This document shows, in pieces, positions 1 to 12,500 of a stretch of 64,000 nucleotides of DNA (position 1 is its first letter; every line of letters starts with the position of its first letter). The notes under the pieces were generated by a model. The model had not been told where the DNA came from, searched no databases, and saw nothing but the letters and a program-made list of their open reading frames with translations. The position numbers and the translations under genes were made by a program. This DNA is from Anarhynchus alexandrinus (taxonomy: Eukaryota > Chordata > Aves > Charadriiformes > Charadriidae): positions 601,302 through 665,301 of the forward strand of contig VUYV01000231.1 in the NCBI GenBank assembly GCA_008711295.1, written 5' to 3'.

Positions 1-330
1 GTAAATGTTGACGTGAATGACAGAAAGTTTCTTAGATGAAAAAGGCAAAGGTACTAAATCAAAACATATAAAAATGCTTAAACGCATTTCCTTCATGTGA
101 TATGAATAGAAAGGTTATCTGTAAAAAGTTAGAAAAATTAAAATAAATTACATATTTAAGTACACTTTCCCTTCGACATTTTTATAAAAATTCAGAATAG
201 TGTACTTTTGAATATACACAGAGTAAAAATGCACAGGTGCCATAGGTTATTGTCGGTATCTATACAACGTCACATTAGCATATTTGCTGCAGCTGATTTT
301 ATTTGTTACTTAAGCTCCTCTTGAGAAATC
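1..330 (-). other. PALS2 3' UTR, left part outside the window
   Basis: AT-rich sequence directly downstream of the stop codon with no further coding potential. The only AATAAA seen on the minus strand close to the stop is at 303-298, just 28 bases past it, so the main polyadenylation site probably lies beyond position 1. Confidence 0.6.
298..303 (-). terminator. possible proximal polyadenylation signal AATAAA
   Basis: Exact AATAAA on the minus strand (TTTATT on plus) shortly after the PALS2 stop codon. It may be fortuitous in such AT-rich DNA, and no transcript evidence is available. Confidence 0.25.
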
Positions 331-507
331 TCAATACACCCAGCTAATTGGGACCCACTGTGGCTCCAGCCGCAGCCTCTCGATAGCAGTCTGTAGCTTC
401 TCGAAGGCTTTGTCCAGGTTGTCATTTACAATGGTCAGATCAAAATAGTGGTTGTATGCTCTCTGGATCCGTGCACTTTCATCCACTGTTTTTTTCAAAT
501 CAGTGTC
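331..507 (-). CDS. PALS2: PALS2 coding exon 11 (last), end of GUK domain and stop
   Basis: Encodes residues 483-540 and the TGA stop (331-333). It begins [20 protein letters not shown] and ends QWVPISWVY. The acceptor on the minus strand is ttcaacag before GAC (phase 0). It completes the guanylate-kinase-like fold. Confidence 0.96.
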   Translation of the reverse strand, partial: DTDLKKTVDESARIQRAYNHYFDLTIVNDNLDKAFEKLQTAIERLRLEPQWVPISWVY

Positions 508-3500
508 CTGTTGAAGAGATGTTCAAGATTACTAAGAACATAAAACCTGACAAATCCTTATACATACAGAAGAAGTGGCCCTTCATTACATACCACAACT
601 ATTTAAAGCTATATACTGAATATATTTAAAAAATAACAAAAGTTTTCCTTTATAGTAAATTCACACAGAACTTGAGCTAAAATGCATTGAAAGGGCTGAA
701 AATGTTATGAGCTGTGCCAATGTGGCAACCAAATGTTTGCAAATCTTGCAATTTTTAAGAAAGTCAACAGAAGCACATGAACTTGGGCTGATATGCTCAA
801 CAGGCAGTTAATAATTTTGTATGTGCAAATGATCCAAACAGAATAAAATTTAAGCTTTAGGAATGACCGAGTCAATCAGTTATGTAAATATATTTGTGCC
901 CTTTTTTATTTCCACAGAAAGTAGGAAAAAATCCAAGAATTTAAATTAGTATGAAATGAGAGATGATAAAAGATACATCTCTACCAGAATAAAGCTCTAG
1001 AATACCTTCTTGCTTTTAGAGGCTACATTTCAGCCTTGCTCACCTGCCATCAGTTCCTTATTTGTAAACTACTGCTACATTATTTCAGTTCAGACCTGAG
1101 CAGCAAAATACGCACAAAATGTACATTCCTACATTATGAAGCCTTTGTGAAGCGCTGCCACTGAGCATTTTTTTTTGTTTCATTAGTCCTACATGCTTAG
1201 AAAATTCCTTTCTGCTTTTGCACAAAAGCAATTTTTTTGTATGCAGTTATGAAATTTGTCCCTTTGACAATATTTATTTTAATATTTTCAAGTCCTGATA
1301 AAGTTGTAAATACAAACACTAAAATGAAAAAGTAAGTTTGTGAATAGCCTTTCCGTCACAGTAAATGAAGGAGACAAGCAAATGTAGCACCACAAGAGCC
1401 TGAGTTTTTGCAATGGCTTATGATGCTAGAAATAATGCAGCCAGACCCACTAGCAAGCAGAACAGAATACTTTAAATGGCATTTATTTTTCATTTGTTCA
1501 GGAAGTACAAGAATTTGAAATGGGAAATCATAATCTTTATATACGTGTGTACAGATATGATTTAGAATCCGTAAAGATACATAAATGTGTATTTTCTAAG
1601 TAACTATCCTCTTTATTATTCAAAAGGACTAGTAAAACAAAGGCAAGGATGTCCCTTAGGGAATCCAGTATTAGGAAGTGCAGGAAATTATTTTTATACT
1701 TGTCTGGACAGTTTTAACCTTGCCTTCTTTGTGTATGCATCACAAAATTCAGGTTTCATTTGGGGCAGGGAGGAGAAAGGGCAGAGCACCCACACAGATA
1801 CTAGAATCTATCATGGCCAGAATCCATGACTGGGACCAGACAGTCTCTCATGTGGGTAAGAGAATGGGATCTCACAGGTTTGAAAAGAAAAAAAAACAAA
1901 CCTAAAAATCCCATGTTATTTTAGTGGAAATTAATCCACCCCCCATTTTATTGCTCTGAATGCCTTATCAGCATTATACAAGATACTGCTACTATCTAAA
2001 CTGTAGCACTGTCATCGGGAGCTGTCAGCAAACCATGGCTTTTCTGAGATGGGGAAGTCGTACTGCTGAACACAGAGGATGGTTTTCTTAACTGCTCAAT
2101 CGGACCTTTTTTTGCTTTGGTCCCACAGCTGAGAAAGTTCATGCCCATACGGAAAATTTGTAATTTGCTGCGCTGGAGGAAGCATGTCTCACTTCTCTCT
2201 GCTACACACTGTGTCTCCAAAAAGGAGAGAAAAGCTAATGAATAAAATGTGCCACTTCACTTTACATGGCAAATCCAAGGAACTGAAGGGGAAGAGAAGC
2301 TATTGAACACTTCTCATTCTGGCAGCTCCCAGCCATTCTCAGTGCAGCATGTGCTTGTGGAAACAAGGCTTAATTGCATTCTGGTGGGTTCTCTGTGTGT
2401 TTTTTTGTTTTGGGTTGTTGTTGTTTGGGTTTTTTTTAAACCATATCTTTCCTAAGGATTACAGATTCCGTTTTTAAAGCACACCTATATTATAAAACAA
2501 ACCTGAACAAAACATTTCAGGGGGACAGATGGGGAAAGTGCAGGAAAGACATTTACATAAAAGAACAATTCCCACCATCAAATGTCTACGCAAATAATCA
2601 AAGGTGACACTTCCCAAAGAACACATTACAAGTAATTTTTGTAATCAACACTTCTCTGTAAGAGGTCTATTTTTAAGAAAGAAGCAATCTGCCCTATACA
2701 TAGTATTTGATTAACTTCTACTAAGTAATCAGGAAAAGTCTTGCCTAACTTTTCCTACAGATGTTAATTTCAGAACAAATTCAATCTAAAATGAAAGGTA
2801 AAAAAAAATAAAAACCTAAGAACATCCTGTTCAAAGCAAACTAAATATGAAATAATATGCTCACAGTGAGAAGTTTGGTTGTAATTCCAGCATCTACCAC
2901 AGCCTTGTGCATAGCACGCAAAGTCTCCAACTCTGGGGCAGCAATAAACACTACATAGGGCATGAATTCTGAAGTCCTCAATATTTTCAGGGCCTAGAAG
3001 CAAAGAAAAAGAAAAAAACCACAAGTTTGAGTATGACTCATCACATGTCCCTATTACTTAAGGGGCACTGCAAAATAGTCTGTTACAATGGGCAGAAACA
3101 CATAAGCAAAGATTCTTATTTTTCTGTTTTAGAACACTGCCTTTTGAAATGCTCAATATCATTCTTTCCTTGGCTAAAAAGACTATTTACTACTCTGCAA
3201 GACTCCTCTTCCATGCAGAATCTAAGTAGGGTTTTTTTTTTCCATCTTTCTAACTCATTCCAACTAAGTGTCACAAATACAAGAATCCAGTTGGTATCGT
3301 AATCTTTAAACCAGATAAGAAGTCTTCAAATTTAAAGGCATACCTCTTCAACATTATACTCCTACACTTGTAGTGCAACATTATAAACATTATAAATGAT
3401 ATACCTGTGGATTCACATCCAAGATGCAGGTCCTTCCTGTCTGAACAACTTCAAGGATGGAATCAATTTTGGTGCCATAAAGATTTCCTTCATATTCTCC

Positions 3501-6500
3501 ATGCTCTAAATACCTGCCAGCTTTAATATCCATCTCCATTTCAGCTCGTGACACAAATCTGTATGCTTGCCCATCCTTTTCATCATCCCTTGGCTTTCGT
3601 GAAGTAACTAAACAAAAAATTTGAAATATAAATTGAATGTTTTCTTTTTATATTTGGAATACAAATGAAACTGGACTGCCTATTAAGTTAGGGAGAGTAT
3701 AATACACTTTAATATACAATTATAATTGTTCCATATACAGATTAATGATTCTAGCGTAAGTTTCAAAACTGAGCACAGCCCCTCCTGTTCCATTTATTTC
3801 TATTCTTTCCCATATGTTGCTTTCCCACCCATTTGCTTATTTCCTTTGTATGACTCCTTCACACCATACACAATACTCTTTCGTATCATCTTTTTAATTA
3901 TTCACTTAATAAAATCGTTATTTAAGTGACTTGGAAATCAAATGCAAATTTAACTCTCAAATGCCAAATGTACTTCTGGAAATAACTGAGCATGCATCAA
4001 AACCTGCCCCGCTCCGTCTCCCAAACCTTAGCACATACGTTGTTCACTGTATTTGCCCTGTTATTCAGGCTAGAATTACCTAAGCTAGCTATAAAGTTAG
4101 CTTAAATATCAGAAGAAGCCCAGCCACAATAGCAGAATTTTAGCGGAGGCCAGCTAATGCTGCTTTCCAGGACAACTTACCCTTTAAAGCAAGGTAAATT
4201 CACTGCAGAGAGATTAAAACCAATATTTAAATAAAACATTAGCAGCTATCTTGGGCATTGGCTACACTGTGCAGTACAGACATTATTTAAGCAAGAAAGT
4301 GAAAATAAAAGAATTAAAAACCATATCAGATTATTACCGACTTTGCTGTCCTATCACCATATTATCTGCCCACTACTTGCATTTAATTAGATTTGAACTC
4401 AAGAACATATTAAACATAACAGTGAATGGACCCCTTTGGTAATACTGGCATCACCACTCAGTGCCATAACAGCACTTGCTGCAACTTGGTGATAGAAGTG
4501 GAAAGCATTCTCCCCCTTCCAGTAATTCCTATCAACTTCATTATTACAGAAAACTCAAGTTCCAGGAGAAATCATCTTCTGAAGCTGTTAGCAATAAACA
4601 TATTACTAGAACATCTAGTTTTAGCCAAGATTCTACAGAAAGATTTAAACTATAATGGTTAATACAATAAAAAAAAAAAAGTATCAATTTGAAATAAATT
4701 TTGAAGAATGAGCTTTAACATTTTACAGCCAGAAGATGACTTCACAGTGCAGCCATCCACACTGAAGAAAAAAACACAGCACCATTTGATGGATTAGAAC
4801 TCAACACCAAGGACATGCTTCTCCCCATAACAAAATGGATCCGTTTCAACCATTTAAAAAAACCAAACAACACACCACCACAGCACCCCCCCAGACCCCT
4901 ATATTCATTTGTGAATAATCAGGAGAATTTTCTTCTAATCAAAGAAACTGAGGCCAACTAAGATTACTGATTATCCTACTTAAAAACTAAATATAAAGTA
5001 GAGAGGATATTCTATATACAATAAACTATGTACCACATGTGCCTGACTAGATTGCCAGATTGCTAGGCTGGAAAAGTTAACTTTTATGCCTTTGAAGGTT
5101 GTTCAAGAGCTCCAAGCAAAAGCATGTTAACACTGCTTTGCATTACTTGTATACATTTAAGCATCTATATAGCATTTTAGATAATTCAGTAATTTTGAGG
5201 GCTTTTTTAAAAAGGAATAAAAAATTTCAGAAGCAATGAAAAGTTTCTTACTATTTTGCCAATATAAAATAATGAGATTCCCCACAGAAGATTTCTTTAC
5301 AAAGTAACACTGAGAAGTCAACCTTGTTATCAGCACACATATGAATTCTCAGTGCCCTGGACAGTTTTGGTGTTAGAGATTCAGCAAATGAGAGAGATTG
5401 GTTTTCTCACGTTGCACAATTTATCTTTAAGACCTGTCCCTCCTTCCCTATTATCAGATCTACTCCTTGTCCACTGAAAACAGAAAGGAACAGACTGTTT
5501 TCGAAATTCTGAAAAGCAGGTGGCAGGAGGAGAATAATCATGTAGCTGGGGTGGATTTCTCGGGTCAGCAGTCCAGCAGGAGCCGGGGTGGGGGGGTTAG
5601 TTAAAAAAAATAAAGATCTTGTGAATGAGCAAAGTAACTATCTGGAAGGAACGTAAGAAAACAATACTTCAGTAAGGGAGGAGGTTTTTTCTGAAGCTGA
5701 TAGGGAGAAAAAAAGAAAGATCACAGGCTTGAGGCTAGATGTATTAAAACATCAGATTATCATACAAATCGTGGCAATCACAAACACTTCAGTTTTATTG
5801 GGAGTTTGTTGCTTTTCCCTACATTTCTAATACTAAAGTAACAATTTATAATGCCTAGGGTGCTGCTACAGGTGGGAAACTAAATGGCAGACCTGAGAAA
5901 CTCCCCTGACTATTCAATACAGAACGCTACTAGGAACTTCTAGAATCCGCTCAGTAACTGATGCTGACAGACACTGAAGAAACCTTAGCAGACTGAAATA
6001 CTGCACATACAAAAATAGTCCTTCTGCAGCATCAGTAACATTTAATTGCTAGTCGCAAGTATTTTCACTGTCATCATATGCTAGTTCAGTTGTCTGAGAA
6101 GATGAAGAACCTTTTGTTGTCCCACTCTATACAATTTTTATACTGTGACAAAACTACTCCTACCCTCAATCACTGGGCTAAACATCAGGTATTTTCCAGA
6201 TAATCAGAGACTCAAAGGATGATATTACAATAGGAATGCTGATAACTTACATGGCACTGTAGTTCCAAACCTAGTAGGATTCAGTACTATAAACCTGTTC
6301 TTCAAGCTTCTTCGTCCCACTCCTTGGGCCCCAATTAAGACCAGCGTCTTCCTCTGAAAAGGAGGCATTTTGGCTACTTCCTCATAGATCTGGATTTCAT
6401 GACGATCAAATTCTATATTGAGAAATGTACAAAACCATAGTTAATACACAGACAGTACTATAAGAAAAAAAATTAAGCAGTCCTGCTATATATCAATAGA

Positions 6501-9500
6501 CCACGTGCGACTATAAATAGTACTCAAAGGGCATTAAGTCTGATACAAGCTTTCCTGCTTTAAATTGCCATGGGAATAGAACAGTTACCCCTTCATAGAC
6601 AGCATAAAGTCAGATTATTACCTTTACTTCCAAGGAGAAAATTCGAGATTGATCAGAATGGGAAAACTGTGATTAACAATTAGTGAGCTTTCACAGAATC
6701 ACAAAATGGTTGAGGTAGAAAGGGACCTCTGGAGGGCATCTGGTCCAACCCCCCTGCTCAACCAGGACTGTGTCCAGACGGCTGTTGAAGATCTCCAAGG
6801 AGGGAGACTCTGCAACCTCTCTGGACAAACTGCACCAGTGCTCAGTCACCCTCACAGTGGAAAAAGTGTTTCCTGATGTTCACACCTGTGGTGTTGCTTG
6901 TTGCCTCTGGTCCTGTCATGGGGCTCCTCTGAAAAGAGCCTGGCTTCACCCTTTTTGCACCCTCTCTTCAGGTATTTAAACCCATTTATGAGATCCCCCC
7001 CCAAGCCTTCTCTTCTCCAGGCTGAGCCATCCCAGCTCTCTCAGCCTTTCCCCACAGGAGAGATGCTCCAGTCCCTTCATCATCTTCGTATGTCCATGTC
7101 TCTCTTGCACTGGGGAGGAGCCCAGTACACTTCAGGTGTGGCCTCACCAGTGCCAAGTAGAGGGGAAGGATCACATCCCTCTACCTGCTGGCAACAAAGC
7201 TTTCACTTTTTTACCTCTTTTAACACACAGTTCCCTGACTTCCACCTACAAAAAGATGTACTCAGCACTACCATATCTTCAATGGTCACTATTGCTTTTA
7301 AACCATAAAATCAAATTTATAATTAAACATTTTACTGCAAATCTTTCAGCTTTAGAAACACTAGACTCTGCAAGTTTAGAAGCCCAGAGAACTTTGACTC
7401 GTATGCAATATTAAGAGATACCTGCATTCCTTGTAGTGAGATACATCATCTTTTTCTTTTTTTTGCTGCTTATTGTTCCGCAGAAAGGCCCTAGAAAAAA
7501 AAATGAGACAAACTCATCATTTTTGTTAAATGTTTTTTTCCGAGGCTTATTTACACGAACATATGCAAGTTTAATCTAATTAAATTTACAAGGACTATTT
7601 TGGAATTGTATATATTCTGGGGCAGGAGATCACATCTATTTTCACACACATCAAATAGTACAGTAAGAACCAAACACAGAGAAAAAATTAATTTTCCTAG
7701 AAAGCTTTATAAAAAGCATCAGAAAGATCCATCAAACATGTTTAGTTTATTAACTTTCAGTGCATACTATAAAAACATAATTAAAAAAAAAAATCTAATT
7801 CTTATGCCTTTCCCACTTCATTTAGCTTTTCATCAGCAGGTGGCAAAACTAATTCCTGTATCTATGAAGCCTAAGCATAGACTTTAGCCTTTGTCCTTCA
7901 GTCAAAGTCAAAATATAATAATTAGCATTTTGCAATATTCTGTGTATTCTCACATAGCAGTTTTCTACTATCTACAAAGGCAGGAAAAGCAAAACAAATG
8001 GAGTCAGAGCAAAATCTATCTATTCCTGAAATTCATTAAATCTCACCCGAGTTGTCCCAGTCCCTCCTAACAAAGGCCTTTCTCTTCTCTTCCAGGAACT
8101 GGCTAGGAATAAGCCCTGCACTTCCTCCTTCTTTGACATGACTAGCCTGGAGAAAAAAAAAAAAAAAAAAGAAAATCATAGATTACTTTTGAGAAGCACC
8201 TTTCTNNNNNNNNNNNNNNNNNNNNNNNNNNNNNNNNNNNNNNNNNNNNNNNNNNNNNNNNNNNNNNNNNNNNAAAAAAAAAAAAAAAAAAGAAAATCAT
8301 AGATTACTTGTGAGAAGCACCTTTCTCATCAATATGATGTTGAGTGAATTTCACACTGCCAGAATCTTAATGGTGAGTGTTGATACATTTACTTGTGCGA
8401 CTTGGAAATTTAAACTCAGATGTGGATATTAAAATTCTGTCCTACAGTGACAGCACCTTGCCATTGAGTATTAAAATTCAGGAAACAAATAAAATAGATA
8501 CAAGTTTCATTACTGGTTCCCATTAAGTTAGTAAGCTCCTATAGCCATAAACCTTTGGCATCAAAATCCTAAATGGAATTCTATGGCTTCAGCCACTGAA
8601 CTCTCAAATGACAAAACTCAAGACTTTTTAGTACACAGTACACTTATTTCATATTCTTGAACTGGTCCAAACAGGTTCCAGTACAGCTTATTAACTGTCA
8701 TTTCACAAACAGTGAATGCCATTAATACATGCCTAATCATGCCTTCAAGCTTTTTGCACTAACAGATTTAAAATCTTAGTAACTTAAGCATTCCTAGTAA
8801 TGAAAGTTCGGCTAAGATTCTCTATAAAATAATTTCATGGCAAGCTCAATTCTCAGCAAGCTTAACACATACAAACACATAGTTATGAAATGTTACACTT
8901 TTCTTATCCATAACTTGTTGGTCTCTCTCTTGCTAACAGCAACTGTTGGCTTTTCAACTTGTATGCTTTTACCTATGACCAACTGATTTTTTACAGTTAG
9001 CAAGTTTTCAGTAACAGCCTAGCATTTCTAGAAAGCACAAGGGAAAAACTATCTTTTTTTCCCAGTGGCATGATCTGCATGGCAATACTTGCAACACACT
9101 ATACAGGTTAAACACATTTCTTTTTGCCATTGATTGTGTGTTTAAGTTTTAAGTTTTATTTCCCCTGGACTCCCACAAGACACAACTGGAGAATTTGAAA
9201 AGCATGCAAACTAAATGTCAAACTACTCCAGAGTTCTGTAGTGTCTAACTTCTGAAACTAATTAACTTGGCAGTAATAAATTTTCTGCCTCCCCTCACAC
9301 TTTTTATTCTCTTTCTTTCCATTATTACTGTTGCTGACAAGCAACAGAATTCAGCAACAGTTGTAGATGTATATTCAAGTATTTTTGTTGCTTTTAAAGA
9401 AGTCATATATATATATATTGCTCTCAAGTAACATTTGGCTCACTATTGCTTGTTATCTAGCAAAGAATGAGCAATTTAAGGCTAGAAAGGGAAATTAATA

Positions 9501-12500
9501 ATGCTAAACTCTTTGCCTAGATTGCCACTGCCACTTGCAATTTTTAGTATCTCAGTTGAGAAAAGTGTCTTAAAGGTTCACTCGTCCCACTTTCAAAGGC
9601 ATTGATGATGTTTAATTGTGTGTAGAGTGTCTTAGAAAAAATAAAAATAGCATAAGCATTGGATTACATTTCTACTGAAGGACTGAATGTAGAAATACAA
9701 CCTTAAAGCAGGATGAACTGTTAATATTTGAAACAGTGGCAAACACTTTGATTATGAAGATGCATGTTATAGCTCACAGACATTGATCACCACTGTGGAA
9801 ATAAAAGATACAGCTTCTCCAAATACCTATTCTCACCCCTCTTCAAATCCACAGGGTTAATTTCCCTCTCTCTCCTCAACTCTGAGCACTCAGGAAGGGG
9901 TCCACTTCTTTCACAGTCGCTGTCAGGGAAGGCTTACCACAATTAACACAGTCAACCTAAGATTTTCTGCTAGAAATTGTCCACTTCAACTTATTTTGGA
10001 ATGTCTAGGCTTACGATAGAAGAAGAAAGACAAATAAACAGCAGTAATAGTAAAATGAGTGTTACATATACAATTTATACAATTGAATTTTCTCTCGCAT
10101 TTCAATTGTTAATATCTTGGTATTAGCTTGAAATTGGATTGCAGTGTAAATATTTTTTCTTATATCTACTGTTAAATGGAAGTAGATTGTAATTTAAAGA
10201 GTTTATTATTAAGGCAACTAGTGAAGCTTTTTGGGGTTTTATTTTATTTATTCAATCTTTTTACCAACCTGCCACCAATTTGGATCTTCACGGTTTACAA
10301 TCTGAAGAATTTCTCCTTTAGAAAATTTCAAACCTGCTTCTTTGCATGGGATGAGGTTGTCATTATACGGATTATAATCAAAATGACACTTCACAAAAAC
10401 CTGAAATATGTAAAAATTTACAAAGCTTAAACATTATAAAATACATTCTTACGAATTTATCTGTCAAACTGAAGTAACATCTTTACCTACAGCATAAAAA
10501 GTTCAACATGATCAAAGTTGCATTTGGCAAGTAAAATACAATCTATGGAAAAAACTGGCATATACCAGCTGAGAGAGTAGAATAATCAGCAGTGCAAACC
10601 TTGGCTGAAGGAGCTTCATGATAAAAATAACAAACCAACTGTTCCATTTGGACAATGTATCACAAACCACTTATTTTTGCATTTCAGTATATACAACTCA
10701 ATTAGTGTTCTGACTTTAAATTACTTAAAAATATAAAAAATTCTCAGAATGTGAACACCGTATTCAAGGTTTATGGATTCTTTAGAATTAGTTTTGCCAT
10801 GAACTCAACGTTTAAAAACAAACAAGGTATGTGACTGCTTAAGACTCAGTTTTGATGCAGGGGAAGAACCAGTAAATTGCATCAGTAGACTGGAAACACC
10901 TTTGACTTTTTTCTACCAGGTTGGGGAGCAAAGGAGGCAGTGCACATGCCTCAAATACAGCACAGTCCCTCAGCATCTACTCAATGTAAGCATAGTCTGT
11001 TATAGTCATGGGCACTGAGACCCACTACCTGAAGGACTGTCTTACAAGATGTTTCAAATGCACTGATTTAGAGCAACAAGTTACTTCTGCAGTGGAGAAA
11101 TCGCCAGCCTATGGCAACAACAAAAGGATAAGGAATAGCCACCATTCAAGCTCCTACTTAAGTCAGCGAGTTCAAGCTCATCTGTTGCATTCAATGTGTT
11201 TCTGAATTCTATGAAACAGATTACTTGGACACTGATCATGTTATCAACAACATGTGCAGTTCACTGCAGTTTAGTGTGATTGTGACTAGGTCATCAGAGG
11301 TCACTGGATGTCAAAGAAACATGCTTTATATGTAGTATACAAATGCTTATCAATCTTAGATACTAATTAGAATTTTTTAGGCAGGCATACTATGCATGGT
11401 ATTAATCTCCTGAATAAACCCATTTCCAAAATGTACTTAAAGGTGAACACAGGTATCTACATTTTAGCCTTCCTGTTGGCATTAAATACATAAAATAATC
11501 AAAACATGTCTAATCCAAAATCTTAAAATAATCTTATGAGATAAAGTACCAAGTAGAAGTTCTTTTGACAGACTTGTTAGAAATGTGCTACTGACCTGTT
11601 GAGGAATAACAGTGTCTCTGTAGCTTGGGAGAATCTTCAGAGTGACACTGCCACTAATATTTTTCAGCAGTTCCTGCAATTCTTTTGGATTGTTTCCAAC
11701 TTCATGGCCATTCACCTCTTTAATAATGTCACCTACATGCAGAAGACCTTGCCGATCTATCATTCCGCCATGAAGAATTCGTGCTATTACGAGATCATTG
11801 TTCTCAACTCTAAACGTAACACCCTGAAAGAGGTATGTGATACCTAGTTTACCATTGTTTGAATTTAAAGTTCATTTTACCATTATCTCAAGCAAAAATA
11901 TACAGGTATGAGATATTCTATCTACCCCAACAAAAACAGACAGTAAAAGTTCCAAATACACAGATAAGCATCAGGTGACACAAAAGTGCTTTCAGACAAG
12001 GTTTTCATACGACTGAACAATGACTATTCTTGATTGCATGCAATCCTGTCATTTTCTATCAGGACAAAACACATTGTGTTAGTCAGTTATGCTAGCAAGT
12101 CATTCAGCCTAGTGACTATAGTGATAGTGCCTATTCGCTATCCCATAATTTTTTAAAGAGAACAGGATGGACAACACACAAGTATGTTCTCATTTCAACC
12201 TCCCAATACTGATCCTATCACCCACTAAACTACACAACATAATAATTAAAACATAATGCAAGAAATCAGGCACATGCAAATATTTTCACTCGCACTTTAA
12301 AGACACACTCATCTTCAATTACTTACCAGTGGTTCTCCTGCTCTTTTGTGAATTCCAAGGATACGAATAGCATCTACTGGAACAATCTGGTTGTTTGCTG
12401 AAGAATTATTGACTTCTGGGCTAGAAGGAGGGGAATCATAACATTTTGAAGCCACAATATCATGTGCTTCCAAGAGTGACTGCAAAGGAACAGAAAAAGC

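Larger units (their letters stand above)
8147..10268 (-). other. PALS2 intron 5, containing an assembly gap
   Basis: 2.1 kb. It contains the gap at 8206-8273 with its flanking copies, and a short (TA)n run near 9404-9419. Otherwise featureless AT-rich sequence. Confidence 0.88.

Noticed and set aside
6898..7308. 136-residue plus-strand open frame
   Set aside because: Lies mostly inside an antisense CR1 3' UTR fragment, which is non-coding.
11482..11763. Minus-strand frame with a clear PDZ sequence and an extra tail
   Set aside because: The PDZ part is genuine exon 4, but the tail beyond 11596 is intron read-through past a good donor, not a separate gene.
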